A DNA stretch of 64,000 nt from Flavobacterium terrigena (lineage in GTDB: Bacteria; Bacteroidota; Bacteroidia; Flavobacteriales; Flavobacteriaceae), in assembly GCF_900108955.1 (NCBI RefSeq), contig NZ_FNYA01000002.1, positions 496,001-560,000 on the forward strand. The letters run 5' to 3'. Below are positions 8,994 to 18,542 of this stretch, piece by piece. Under the pieces are notes generated by a model. That model made no database searches and had not been told where the DNA came from. It was given only the letters and a program-made list of their open reading frames with translations. The position numbers were made by a program, and so were the translations under genes. Positions within the stretch are counted from its first letter, which is position 1; each line of letters starts with the position of its first letter.

Positions 8994-9608
8994 TTAAAAC
9001 AATCCGTTTATTTCGGCGTCAATTTTTTGGATAATCGCTCCTAAATCTTCCGGATTATTCACATAATCAATATTATCTACATCAATAATTACCAATTTAC
9101 TTTTGTCGTAAGTTTGAATCCACGCTTCGTATCTTTCGTTTAATCTACTTAAATATTCAATCGAAATCGTATTTTCATAATCGCGACCACGTGTGTGAAT
9201 TTGCTTTACTAAATTCGGAATTGAACTTCTTAAATAAATTAATAAATCTGGCGGTCCAACCAAATCTTCCATCAAATCAAAAAGCAATTTATAATTGGTA
9301 TAATCACGATTTGTCATTAAACCCATAGCATGCAAATTGGGTGCAAAAATGAAAGCATCTTCGTAAATGGTTCTATCTTGTATGGTTTTTTTACCTGTTT
9401 TTCTAATCTCTAAAATTTGTCTGAAACGACTATTCAAGAAATAAATTTGTAAGTTAAAACTCCATCTTTCCATAGAATGATAAAAATCGTCTAAATACGG
9501 ATTATCATCTACGTCTTCAAAATGCGCTTCCCATTTAAAATGTTTGGCCAACATTTTGGTTAAAGTAGTTTTTCCAGCTCCAATATTTCCAGCAATAGCT
9601 ATATGCAT
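8994..9608 (-). CDS. Deoxynucleoside kinase (dCK/dGK type)
   Basis: Phosphorylates deoxynucleosides with ATP in the nucleotide salvage pathway; cytosolic. The N terminus MHIAIAGNIGAGKTTLTKML carries the Walker A loop, WSFNLQIYFLNSRF matches the substrate-pocket segment of the dCK/dGK family, DRTIYEDAFIFA takes the place of the D/E-R-S motif, and the Arg-rich lid is IHTRGRDYE. Length 204 aa is usual for bacterial members. The secreted unknown at 9612-10376 ends only three bases upstream on the same strand, so the two are probably cotranscribed, although a functional link is not evident. Exact substrate (dA, dG or dC) cannot be told from sequence. Confidence 0.9.
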   Translation of the reverse strand: MHIAIAGNIGAGKTTLTKMLAKHFKWEAHFEDVDDNPYLDDFYHSMERWSFNLQIYFLNSRFRQILEIRKTGKKTIQDRTIYEDAFIFAPNLHAMGLMTNRDYTNYKLLFDLMEDLVGPPDLLIYLRSSIPNLVKQIHTRGRDYENTISIEYLSRLNERYEAWIQTYDKSKLVIIDVDNIDYVNNPEDLGAIIQKIDAEINGLF

Positions 9609-9611
9609 ATT

Positions 9612-10376
9612 TTATTTTTTAATTTGATAGGTACTTATTTGACAGTCGGTAAAAATAGACAAAATTCCATCCTTATAGAAGAAATTTTTAATCATTTTTT
9701 CATCAATGTCAATTTTCATTGAAGCCTGATTTTGAACGGAATAATAATACATTTTATCGTCAAAAAGATAGAATAAATCGCTTTTGTCAGAAAAAATTAC
9801 TTTTTCAAAAGGCTTCACTTTTCCTAAGCTTGCAATTTTTCCAAATTTATTGATGGAATATATTCCGTTTTCAACATCTATCCAAAATAAATAATTATAA
9901 TCAGAATATGCATATTTAATTGCTTTATTTATCGGATTGGAAAGGAATTTATAATTTTTCGAATTTAAATTATATAAACCGATTTGCTGACTTAAACTAT
10001 CATAAAACCACAATTCATTTTGTGAAGCTGGTTTTAAAAATTCGCAATTAATTTCTGAAAAAATGGTAGAATTAATTTCATTAAACTGTGCATCTAATAA
10101 AACAAAAGCATTATTTTGCTTATAAAAAACAACTGTTTGCAACATATTGAATGTTTCAACACCAGTAATTTTTCCGTATTTATTATTCGTGTAATTCAAA
10201 GTATCTTTTTCATTGATCTTATACAAATTGTTACTGGTAGAAAAATAATTATTCCCATAAATATCATTTCCCCAGAAAACATCATATTTAGCAGGCTTCA
10301 CTCCTACTTTCTCAAAATCAATGTTTTGAGCTGTAGCAAAAAAAGTGGTAAAAAAAAATAACAGTAGAATTTTCAT
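9612..10376 (-). CDS. Secreted protein of unknown function, repeat-rich beta structure
   Basis: Not recognised. I place the start at the ATG at 10376, because MKILLLFFFTTFFATAQ then forms a clean signal peptide; an upstream in-frame start at 10412 would put twelve odd residues before it. The mature part (about 235 aa) is rich in Tyr, Phe and Asn and shows recurring short strands such as NNLYKINEK, NGIYSINKFGKI and DKMYYYSVQN, suggesting a beta-propeller-like periplasmic domain. It lies directly upstream of the kinase with a three-base gap. No Cys pair, lipobox or catalytic motif is evident. Confidence 0.75.
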   Translation of the reverse strand: MKILLLFFFTTFFATAQNIDFEKVGVKPAKYDVFWGNDIYGNNYFSTSNNLYKINEKDTLNYTNNKYGKITGVETFNMLQTVVFYKQNNAFVLLDAQFNEINSTIFSEINCEFLKPASQNELWFYDSLSQQIGLYNLNSKNYKFLSNPINKAIKYAYSDYNYLFWIDVENGIYSINKFGKIASLGKVKPFEKVIFSDKSDLFYLFDDKMYYYSVQNQASMKIDIDEKMIKNFFYKDGILSIFTDCQISTYQIKK

Positions 10377-10473
10377 ATATATAATATTAACACAAAAATA
10401 ACAAATTAACATGTAACTATTTCTGCTTTTTGTTGTCTAAATAGATAAGAAAACAAAAAATATAACAAATCAT

Positions 10474-11394
10474 ATGAAAAAAATATTTTTAGCTATACTT
10501 GGTTTATCCACTTTTATAGCATCTGCACAAAAAGATTTCCAAGGAATGGCTGTTTACGAATCTAAAACTTCTACAGCAGATTTTGCGAAAAATTTTGAAG
10601 GAAATAAAGACATTACTCCAGAAATGAAAACGCAAATTATGGAAAGAATGAAGAAAATGTTTGAAAAAACGTTTACTTTAAATTTCGATAAATCGTCATC
10701 AATTTATAAAGAAGAAGAAAAATTAGATGCACCAGGACAAGGTGGTGGAGGAAGAATGATGGCCAGCTTTATGGGCGGCGGCGGAACGTACTACAAAAAT
10801 GTAAAAGAAAAACAATATACCGTTGATAAAGAAGTTTTCGGAAAAGAATTTTTAATTAAAGATTCGTTACCAAACTTAAAATGGGTTTTAACTGAAGAAT
10901 CTAAAAAAATTGGAGATTATACTTGTTTTAAAGCAACAGCAGTGAAAGCAGCTAGTAAATCTGATTTTAGAAACTATAGAAGAAAAGAAGAAAAGAAAAA
11001 AGATGCTGTAAAAACAGAAGAAGTTAAAAAAGACGAAAGCGCAACTACAGAAAAGAAAGACGAAAAGAAAACTAACTTTTTCGACGAAGTAGAAATGGCA
11101 AAAGAAGTAACAGTAACAGCTTGGTATTGCCCAGAAATTCCAGTAAATCAAGGTCCAGATGAATATTGGGGTTTACCAGGATTAATTATGGAAGTTAACG
11201 ACGGAAAGACTGTTATTATGTGTTCAAAATTAGTGATGAACGTGAAAGACAAAATGGAGATTAAAGCCCCAACTGGTGGCGATAAAGTAACTCAAAAAGA
11301 ATTTGACGACATCATGATGAAAAAAATGAAAGAAATGAGTGAAATGGGTGGTGGTCCAGGTTCAAGAGGTGGTATGCATATAAGAACAAGATAG
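10474..11394 (+). CDS. GLPGLI family secreted protein
   Basis: Member of the Bacteroidota family named after the motif GLPGLI, seen here as YWGLPGLIMEV. Signal peptide MKKIFLAILGLSTFIASAQ; the mature protein is periplasmic or surface-attached. Core segments present are FTLNFDKSSSIYKEEE, YTVDKEVFGKEFLIKDSLP, WVLTEESKKIGDYTCFKATA and VTAWYCPEIPVNQGPDEYWG. Between the last two lies a Lys/Glu-rich insert of about 45 residues, and the C terminus ends in a Met/Gly/Arg-rich stretch. Molecular function of the family is unknown. Only 76 bases separate it from the large receptor-like gene, a pairing that suggests joint action at the outer membrane. Confidence 0.92.
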   Translation: MKKIFLAILGLSTFIASAQKDFQGMAVYESKTSTADFAKNFEGNKDITPEMKTQIMERMKKMFEKTFTLNFDKSSSIYKEEEKLDAPGQGGGGRMMASFMGGGGTYYKNVKEKQYTVDKEVFGKEFLIKDSLPNLKWVLTEESKKIGDYTCFKATAVKAASKSDFRNYRRKEEKKKDAVKTEEVKKDESATTEKKDEKKTNFFDEVEMAKEVTVTAWYCPEIPVNQGPDEYWGLPGLIMEVNDGKTVIMCSKLVMNVKDKMEIKAPTGGDKVTQKEFDDIMMKKMKEMSEMGGGPGSRGGMHIRTR

Positions 11395-11423
11395 TTTATA
11401 ATTATAAATACGAGACAAAAACT

Positions 11424-11443
11424 AAGTCGCCTTATGGCGACTT
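11424..11443 (+). other. Hairpin between GLPGLI gene and receptor gene
   Basis: AAGTCGCC / GGCGACTT with a TTAT loop; no strong T tract follows. Could be a weak terminator, a processing site or an mRNA stabiliser that sets the ratio of the two products. Confidence 0.6.
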
Positions 11444-11470
11444 AAATTTATACAACAATTACAATTTTCC

Positions 11471-14185
11471 ATGAAAAAAATACTATTACTCTTAGCCATT
11501 TTTATCTCAGGCTCAATTTATGCTCAATCTGTTAAAGTAACAGGAATTTTAAAAGATACCGATAATTTAGTTATAGAAACTGCTAATGTTATGGCAATAA
11601 ACCAAGCTACAAAGGCTATGGATGCCTATAACATTACTAGTGAAAAAGGAGAGTTTTCATTAAACTTAAAAGCCAATACCGAATACACCATTAAAGCGGG
11701 TTACATTGGTTATGCACCTTTTGAGAAAAAAATTACAACTACTAAAGAAAACATGACTTTCGATATCGTTTTATCGGGTTCAAACACGATTGAAACGGTT
11801 GAAATTGTAAAAGAAATGCCTGTTAGAATTAGTGGCGATACCATTATTTATAATTCTGATTCGTTTACAAATGGAACGGAGAAAAAGCTAGAAGATGTAC
11901 TTAAAAAATTACCTGGAGTTACTGTAAATAAAGATGGAGAAATTGAAGTAGAAGGTAAAAAAGTACAAAAAGTAATGGTAGAAGGAAAAGATTTTTTTGA
12001 TGGCGATACCAAAATTGCTACCAAAAACATTCCTGCAGATGCCTTAGATAAAATTCAGGTTTTAAGAAATTATAACGAGGTTTCTAACTTAAAAGGATTA
12101 GAAAACAACGAAGACAATGTCGCATTAAACATCAAGCTAAAAGATGGTAAAAAGAATTTCTGGTTTGGTGATATGATGGCTGGTGCTGGAGTTGCTGATT
12201 CAGAAAACCGAAGTATTTTAAATCCGAAATTATTTTATTATAGTCCAAAATACAGTGTCAATTTAATTGGAAACTTAAACAATATTGGAGAATTACCTTT
12301 AACCATGCAAGACTATTTCAAGTTTACGGGTGGATTTAAAAACATGATGAAAAAAGGCGGTTCTAGTATAAATATTTCTACGAACGATTTAGGAATTATG
12401 GGAATGAGAAACAATCGTGCTAAAAATATTGATTCCAAATTTGGTGCAGCAAACTTCTCTTATAATCCATCAAAAGCATGGACAATTAGTGGATTCGGAA
12501 TTTATTCGTACAATAAAACCGATTTACAAACGGACAATATTTACAATCGTACTGATAGATCAACAGGAACACCAATAAATGTTATTGAAAATCGTCAGGA
12601 TATTTCAAAACAAAAAACCGACTTAGGTTTATTTAAAATTAGTTCTAGCTATGTACCTTCTACAAAAATGCATTTAGATTATGATGCTTTATTGAAAACA
12701 TCGAATCAATTGGAAAAGCAAAGTGTACTTTCTAGTTTACAAGGAAATATTTTTACAGAAAAAAGCCAAAAACCATTATCTGTAAATCAAAATTTAAATT
12801 ATTATTATACCTTAAATGATAAAAATGTTTTTGCTTTTGAATTGCAAAATTTATTTCAACAAGAAGATCCATTTTATAATGCTAATTTAGAAACACAACC
12901 TTTCTTTTTAGTTGATTATGACAATTCACAAACAAGAAATAATGTCAATCAAAACCGATTTGTAAAAACAAATAAAACTGATGCGAAGTTTGATTATTAC
13001 TATATGGTTACTCCAAAAAGTAATATTAATGTAACTGTTGGAAATACGTATTCGTACCAGAATTTTAACTCAAATATGTTTCAAATTTTAGATAATGGAA
13101 CACAAAACAATTTAACCGATGCATCTAATACAAATGATGTAAATTATGCTTTTAACGATGCTTTTGTTGGGTTACATTACAAAATGTTATTTGGAAAATT
13201 CACTTTAAATCCAGGAGTTTCTGTACACCAATTTAACACCGTTGACAGCCAATTGAACAGCTCAAATAAAATGAGTTTCAATAGAGTTTTACCAGATTTC
13301 TATGCGTTATGGCAAATGAAAAAATCACAATCGTTAACATATAACTTTTCATTGACTAACAATTTTACTGACATTAACAAACTAGCTCAAGGTTACGTGT
13401 TTTCAAACTACAACAGTTTATATAGTGGAAATCGTTTCTTAGAAAATTCTGTTTCTCAAGTTCACTCGTTACGTTTTTTTAAGTTTAGTATGTTTAACAT
13501 GGAAAATGTTTTCGCAAACCTTACTTACACCAAACAAACAGATATTATTACCAATCGAGCTTTTATAGACCCTTTAAGTGTTAATCAAGTTTCAAGTTCT
13601 GTAAATCTTAATTCAAACTTTCCACAAGAATCAATTACTGGAGCATTTAATTATGGCCGTTCATTTGCTCGTTACTTCAAAGCTGATGGAGGCTTAAGTT
13701 TATCATGGAACAAAAACAACAATATTCTTGTAAGACCAGATGATACAGATTATATCCAAACTGCAGAAAATTACATTCAAAATTATAATGTTGGCTTTTC
13801 AACTAATTTAAAAGAATTACCAAATATTGAGTTGTCTTATAATTTTTCAATTAGTGATTCACAAGTTCAAACATTTTATGTAGACAATCCTTCTGTAAAT
13901 TTAGAATATTTCTTTTTAGATGCGTTTTCATTTACAGCTGATTACGACTTTTATCATAACAGAAATAAAGCCAAAACTATTGATACAGAATATGATTTCT
14001 TAACGGCATCTTTTTCGTATCAGAAAAAAGACAGCAAGCTGGAATATAAAATTAGCGCGACTAATTTATTAAACACAAAATCATTAAACGACAATACTTT
14101 TACTCCGCTTGGTGGCTCTACTAACTTTTCAAGTTACTATGTACAACCTCGTTATATTATATTAAGTTTGAAATACAATTTATAA
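11471..14185 (+). CDS. Outer-membrane beta-barrel protein with carboxypeptidase-like regulatory domain (TonB receptor-like)
   Basis: Signal peptide MKKILLLLAIFISGSIYAQ; residues about 20-105 form a carboxypeptidase-D regulatory-like domain (VTGILKDTDNLVIETANVM, GYIGYAPFEKKI). A plug-like region follows, with EDVLKKLPGVTVNKDGEIEV and VEGKDFFDGDTKIATKNIPA, then a long beta-barrel rich in aromatic and Asn residues that ends in a terminal aromatic strand (YIILSLKYNL). Length 904 aa fits the outer_membrane_beta-barrel family related to TonB-dependent receptors. No clear TonB box or SusD partner is present, so substrate import is not proven. Probably cotranscribed with the GLPGLI gene upstream; a strong terminator follows at 14221. 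Confidence 0.88.
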   Translation: MKKILLLLAIFISGSIYAQSVKVTGILKDTDNLVIETANVMAINQATKAMDAYNITSEKGEFSLNLKANTEYTIKAGYIGYAPFEKKITTTKENMTFDIVLSGSNTIETVEIVKEMPVRISGDTIIYNSDSFTNGTEKKLEDVLKKLPGVTVNKDGEIEVEGKKVQKVMVEGKDFFDGDTKIATKNIPADALDKIQVLRNYNEVSNLKGLENNEDNVALNIKLKDGKKNFWFGDMMAGAGVADSENRSILNPKLFYYSPKYSVNLIGNLNNIGELPLTMQDYFKFTGGFKNMMKKGGSSINISTNDLGIMGMRNNRAKNIDSKFGAANFSYNPSKAWTISGFGIYSYNKTDLQTDNIYNRTDRSTGTPINVIENRQDISKQKTDLGLFKISSSYVPSTKMHLDYDALLKTSNQLEKQSVLSSLQGNIFTEKSQKPLSVNQNLNYYYTLNDKNVFAFELQNLFQQEDPFYNANLETQPFFLVDYDNSQTRNNVNQNRFVKTNKTDAKFDYYYMVTPKSNINVTVGNTYSYQNFNSNMFQILDNGTQNNLTDASNTNDVNYAFNDAFVGLHYKMLFGKFTLNPGVSVHQFNTVDSQLNSSNKMSFNRVLPDFYALWQMKKSQSLTYNFSLTNNFTDINKLAQGYVFSNYNSLYSGNRFLENSVSQVHSLRFFKFSMFNMENVFANLTYTKQTDIITNRAFIDPLSVNQVSSSVNLNSNFPQESITGAFNYGRSFARYFKADGGLSLSWNKNNNILVRPDDTDYIQTAENYIQNYNVGFSTNLKELPNIELSYNFSISDSQVQTFYVDNPSVNLEYFFLDAFSFTADYDFYHNRNKAKTIDTEYDFLTASFSYQKKDSKLEYKISATNLLNTKSLNDNTFTPLGGSTNFSSYYVQPRYIILSLKYNL

Positions 14186-14220
14186 GAAATTACATAATCA
14201 TATTTGTAAGAAAATGTTTA

Positions 14221-14252
14221 AAATCCCAACTGAAATAAGTTGGGATTTTTTG
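14221..14252 (+). terminator. Terminator after the receptor-like gene
   Basis: AAATCCCAACT / AGTTGGGATTT stem with a GAAATA loop and T tract. It lies inside an upstream in-frame extension of the next reading frame, an argument for the later start at 14304. Confidence 0.85.
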
Positions 14253-14303
14253 TTTTCATTTTCTAAAATTTTATACATTTACACAAAATTAGACACCTTC
14301 CAA

Positions 14304-16565
14304 ATGAAAAAAATCCTTTTTATCATTGCTTGTTCCTTACAATTTGTAAATGCGCAAACTAAACCCTCAACTGGCGAATATCTTTCTATTGACAAAACAA
14401 ATCAAGGAATTAATTTGTTCTTAAACGACGACAAAACGTTTCAAATGTTTGTTTTAAATGGAACATATGAAGTTATAAACGATTCAATAAAATTCTCAAA
14501 CGATTTATCAAATGAATTGAAAAATGCTTTTAATGTACAATTCAAAAAAAGCAAAACAGCAAATAAAAAAGTTAACATTTTCATTGAACCAGCTTATTTA
14601 TATAGTCGTCCAAGTTATTTTTTAGGAATTCAAAATAAAGCAGACGGAGAAATCACTTACAAAACGTTTAATGAATACTTTGATCGAGATGAAATTGAGC
14701 GTTTTTATGAACAATCCTATTCAGATAAAAAAGAAGGTGAGGAAGAAAATACCAAAATGTCTTTCGAATTAGACAAACCTTACGCTATTTATGTCGTACG
14801 AAACTTACAATCAAAAGCAAAAATTGAAAAATATATAATTTCTTCTGATGTTTCTGAAGTTAAAATTGAGAGCAATACTAGTATTTTTGATGAATTTGAA
14901 ATGACTGGTGTGGTAGAAAATGAAGATGCTTTAAAAGTATATGTAAACAAAACTTCTCCTTTAAAATTCGTTAATAAAAAAGCTAAAATTGAAACTAAAA
15001 ATGAAATTCCAGCTACTAAAACTACAGAAAAAAACTGGACATATCCTGGCAAAAAAGATTTCAATGACATTTATGCAGATAGCGCTGCTGTAGTTGTTGA
15101 TACTGCTGCGGCTTATTCTGATACAGATTATCAATTTAAAGCTAAAGTGGAAAAAAATTTAAAAGAAGCTTTAGTAAACATTAAGAAAGATCCTGCAAAG
15201 TATTTATTTGTGTATTACAATCCAAAAGGAAAAAGAACCGAAAAGGATTTCAAGAATTTAATTGAAGAATACAATATAAATATTAGCAACACTATGTATT
15301 CTGAATATGATGCCGCTTATGATAAATTTAATTTTTATTTGGCTACAAAATCAGACGAAGGCTTTTTTAAGAAAAACAATGTAACAGATAAATCGTTTTT
15401 AATTTTAAATAAAGATGGAAAAATTATTGCAACCTCTACAAAATCAATAGATCAAATTAGCAATACCTTAAATTATGATAGCGCCTTTTTAAGTAATAAA
15501 CTTCTAGAAACTGAAAACGCTATTACATTATCAAATACAGTTACCAATAAAAAAACAAGTATTCCAGATTTAACAAAAACTTTGAATACTAATTATAAAG
15601 ATTTATTTACTTCGAAATATTACTACAATTTAACAAGTTATACTGAAGAAGAGCCAATTATTGAAGAAAAATATGATGAAAATGAAGACGCTACTACTGA
15701 GGCTGCTGCAGTTGTAGAAGCTGCTGCAGATGCCTATGAAAACAAAAATTTCACCTATTACAAATCTGAAGTTTCTGAGAAAATCTTAACCGAAAAATTA
15801 AACACTATTTTCGAATACTACAATTCTAAAAACATCGTAAACAGCGAATTAGTGAATATCCTATTAGGGGAAATTTCAGGAAATCATAATAGCTTTGATT
15901 TGTTTAAAAACGAAAACAACACTAATAACAAACAAGAGATTAAATTCATCAATTATATTTTAAAATATAACGAAGACGAAAAAAAAAAAGTTAAAATCGC
16001 AACAATTTTAAGTAGTATTATCTCGGAAAAAGCAGCAAATAATCCTGACATTCAAACTTATAATGATATTGCGTATAAATTAATTTCTTATTCAGGAAAT
16101 AATTTAGGAATCATACAAAATGCCATAAATAATTTTAACACAAAAGAAAAGGCATCAGAAGAAGCTAACAAACTAGTTGACATATATTACAATACTTTGG
16201 TAAATAACAAGCCTGTTTTTGAAAACATAGATACTCAGTTTAACAATATTAGTGCTGATATTGATTACGAAATAGATTGGACTAGTTTTAAAAACAGAAT
16301 TAATACGATGTTAAACGCTCAAGCTTGGGATATTTTTGAAACAAACAAAACTAAAGATTTTGAAAGAGCAATTAAATGGTCGGAATTATCAAACCTTGTA
16401 GAAAAAGACAATCCATATTCATTAGACACATTAGGACAATTGTATTTTGCTGTTGGAAAAAAATCTGAAGCTATTGCAATTCAAACTAAAGCGGTTGCTC
16501 TTGCAAAAACTATGAAAATAAGTCATGAAGAGTTTGAAAATGCCTTAAATAATATGAAGAAGTAA
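14304..16565 (+). CDS. Large secreted protein of unknown function with degenerate thioredoxin-like segment
   Basis: Start chosen at 14304: MKKILFIIACSLQFVNAQ gives a signal peptide, while the frame upstream runs through a terminator. The protein is about 754 aa. The middle (DPAKYLFVYYNPKGKRTEKDF through KSFLILNKDGKIIATS) resembles a thioredoxin-fold domain but has no CXXC. The N-terminal part (LNDDKTFQMFVLNGTYEVI) looks like a lipocalin-type or small beta domain, and the C terminus (SLDTLGQLYFAVGKKSEAIA) like a TPR pair. Two Ala/acid-rich linkers (around nt 15080-15110 and 15690-15735) separate the parts. I do not recognise the family and assign no function. Cotranscription with neighbours is unlikely, since terminators flank both sides. 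Confidence 0.78.
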   Translation: MKKILFIIACSLQFVNAQTKPSTGEYLSIDKTNQGINLFLNDDKTFQMFVLNGTYEVINDSIKFSNDLSNELKNAFNVQFKKSKTANKKVNIFIEPAYLYSRPSYFLGIQNKADGEITYKTFNEYFDRDEIERFYEQSYSDKKEGEEENTKMSFELDKPYAIYVVRNLQSKAKIEKYIISSDVSEVKIESNTSIFDEFEMTGVVENEDALKVYVNKTSPLKFVNKKAKIETKNEIPATKTTEKNWTYPGKKDFNDIYADSAAVVVDTAAAYSDTDYQFKAKVEKNLKEALVNIKKDPAKYLFVYYNPKGKRTEKDFKNLIEEYNINISNTMYSEYDAAYDKFNFYLATKSDEGFFKKNNVTDKSFLILNKDGKIIATSTKSIDQISNTLNYDSAFLSNKLLETENAITLSNTVTNKKTSIPDLTKTLNTNYKDLFTSKYYYNLTSYTEEEPIIEEKYDENEDATTEAAAVVEAAADAYENKNFTYYKSEVSEKILTEKLNTIFEYYNSKNIVNSELVNILLGEISGNHNSFDLFKNENNTNNKQEIKFINYILKYNEDEKKKVKIATILSSIISEKAANNPDIQTYNDIAYKLISYSGNNLGIIQNAINNFNTKEKASEEANKLVDIYYNTLVNNKPVFENIDTQFNNISADIDYEIDWTSFKNRINTMLNAQAWDIFETNKTKDFERAIKWSELSNLVEKDNPYSLDTLGQLYFAVGKKSEAIAIQTKAVALAKTMKISHEEFENALNNMKK

Positions 16566-16575
16566 TTTCTGAAAC

Positions 16576-16609
16576 AAAAAATCCTGTTTAATTAAAACAG
16601 GATTTTTTT
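16576..16609. terminator. Bidirectional terminator
   Basis: AAATCCTGTTT / AAACAGGATTTT stem between the convergent unknown gene (+) and asnB (-), with A and T tracts on each side. Confidence 0.85.
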
Positions 16610-18476
16610 ATACTTTCATTTTCGCAAACTTATCTATTTTTTGTTGAATGTCTTGATGTGATTCGTTAAAATCGTACAACAAACCAAACAATTCTACTGA
16701 AGCTAATTTTCCAATAAAATACGGATTTTCGTTTCGTATCATATAATCTAAAGTAGCATCGTCTAATTGTAAATTCTGAGCTACATATCCGTTTTTAAAG
16801 AACTCTTTTGCAAAGCGAACTCCATTTAAACCGTCAATTGGTAATCCATTTTTCTTTTTGGCAACCAAATTCTGAGGTAAATATTTTTTAGCAACTTCTC
16901 TCACAATCCATTTATCGGTAATAAAAGGATGTTTCTTATTGTGTAATTGAGTTGTCCAACGTGTTTTATATTCTAATGGTAAATTCAAACCGAATTTCAC
17001 AACATCTTCATGTAAAAATGGAAAACGCACTTCAATTGAAGAAATCATTCCCATTCTGTCGTTTCTGTACAATAATGCTTGTAAATGTTTTTGCATCATT
17101 TCGAAAGAATCCAAATAGTACTTTTGTTCGTTTTTTGGTACGAATGAAAACAATTCAGAACCTTTTTCATACAACATTTCACTTTTGTATGAATTGGCCA
17201 ATCTGATATTAAATGCATCTAAATTTGAAGAAGATGGCGGAAAAAGATAATTATGTAACGTTGGATATATTTTGTAAATTTTCTTTAAAATTTCATGAGG
17301 AAATAATAAAGCATTTTTATAACGCGCCGCCATTAGTTTAGAATATCCTAAAAACAATTCGTCTGAACCTTCACCACAAATTACAGCTTTCACATTATTT
17401 TGTCTGGCTAAATGTGCTACTCTAGAAATTGGCACACCATTGGTAAAATACACAATTGGTGCGGCATTATGTTCAGTAGCTGTAATCCAATGTTTTAAAA
17501 AATCCTCTGGATGAAATTCCGTTTTATGTAAAGGCAAATCTAAATGACTCGCTAAAGCTAATGAATCTGAATATTCAGAATGCTTACCAACAATATCAGC
17601 AGTAAACATTTCAATATCTGGTCTGTATTGTTTGGCAATTGCAGTTAAAAGAGAAGAGTCAATTCCACCACTCACGAATGAACCCATTGGAAAGTCGGAA
17701 ACCAACATTTCATCAACAGATTTAGATATTAAAGTATCAAATTCTTTTACAATTTCCGATTTTGGTTTTTTTGCCAATTCTTTATAATGATTCGCATCAA
17801 CCTGATCAGATAGTTTATAGTAATAGTCTTCAGAAACTTCTAAGTTTTCAGAAATTTTAACAACTGCTCCTGCTTTAACTTTTATCACATCATTAAATAA
17901 CGAATAAGAAGAACTACCTTCTAATGTGCTATTTAAAGCCATGATGCTTTTATAACTATCTGGTTTTAATTGCAAAGCTTTTGCTAAAGTTCTCGATTCA
18001 GATGCGAAAGCAAAAACTTCTGAATTATTTACAAAGACCAACGGTTTTATTCCGAAACGATCGCGAACTAAAAAAAGTTCTTTTTTCTTTACATTATAAA
18101 AAGAAAAAGCAAACATTCCTTTAATATCACGAAGCGTTTTTTCAATTCCGAAATGAATTAAGTATTGAAAAAGCACTTCCGTATCTGAAGTTGTAATAAA
18201 GTTAACGGTTGGTAAATGTTGTTTTAAGGCTAAGAAATTATAAATTTCTCCATTAAAACACAATACGAAATCATCATTAAAAAAAGGCTGATTGGAACGA
18301 CTATTTCCATCAATTAACGACAATCTTTGGTGAAAAAAGTGTGCATTACCATCTTTATTCCACTCACCGGAAAAATCGGGACCTCTGTGCGCTTGAAGCT
18401 CACTCAAACCTTTTATCAAGATTTGTTTATTATTATCAGAGAGGTTTTTATTAATAAAACCGGAAATTCCGCACAT
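16608..18476 (-). CDS. asnB: Glutamine-hydrolysing asparagine synthetase
   Basis: Makes asparagine from aspartate, glutamine and ATP in the cytosol. The N terminus MCGISGFINKN exposes the class II amidotransferase nucleophile Cys2 after Met removal. The glutaminase domain continues with QAHRGPDFSGEW and FNGEIYNF, and the synthetase domain has the pyrophosphate loop SGGIDSSLLTA around residue 269 and CGEGSDELFLGY. Length 622 aa is normal for the Bacteroidota type. The ABC permease gene lies 66 bases upstream on the same strand with no terminator between, so they may share a transcript. Confidence 0.93.
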   Translation of the reverse strand: MCGISGFINKNLSDNNKQILIKGLSELQAHRGPDFSGEWNKDGNAHFFHQRLSLIDGNSRSNQPFFNDDFVLCFNGEIYNFLALKQHLPTVNFITTSDTEVLFQYLIHFGIEKTLRDIKGMFAFSFYNVKKKELFLVRDRFGIKPLVFVNNSEVFAFASESRTLAKALQLKPDSYKSIMALNSTLEGSSSYSLFNDVIKVKAGAVVKISENLEVSEDYYYKLSDQVDANHYKELAKKPKSEIVKEFDTLISKSVDEMLVSDFPMGSFVSGGIDSSLLTAIAKQYRPDIEMFTADIVGKHSEYSDSLALASHLDLPLHKTEFHPEDFLKHWITATEHNAAPIVYFTNGVPISRVAHLARQNNVKAVICGEGSDELFLGYSKLMAARYKNALLFPHEILKKIYKIYPTLHNYLFPPSSSNLDAFNIRLANSYKSEMLYEKGSELFSFVPKNEQKYYLDSFEMMQKHLQALLYRNDRMGMISSIEVRFPFLHEDVVKFGLNLPLEYKTRWTTQLHNKKHPFITDKWIVREVAKKYLPQNLVAKKKNGLPIDGLNGVRFAKEFFKNGYVAQNLQLDDATLDYMIRNENPYFIGKLASVELFGLLYDFNESHQDIQQKIDKFAKMKV

Positions 18477-18542
18477 TTAAACTGGGGTTTAAGAATACAA
18501 AAATAGCATAAAATTAACTTTAAACAAGAGAAAACTTTATTT

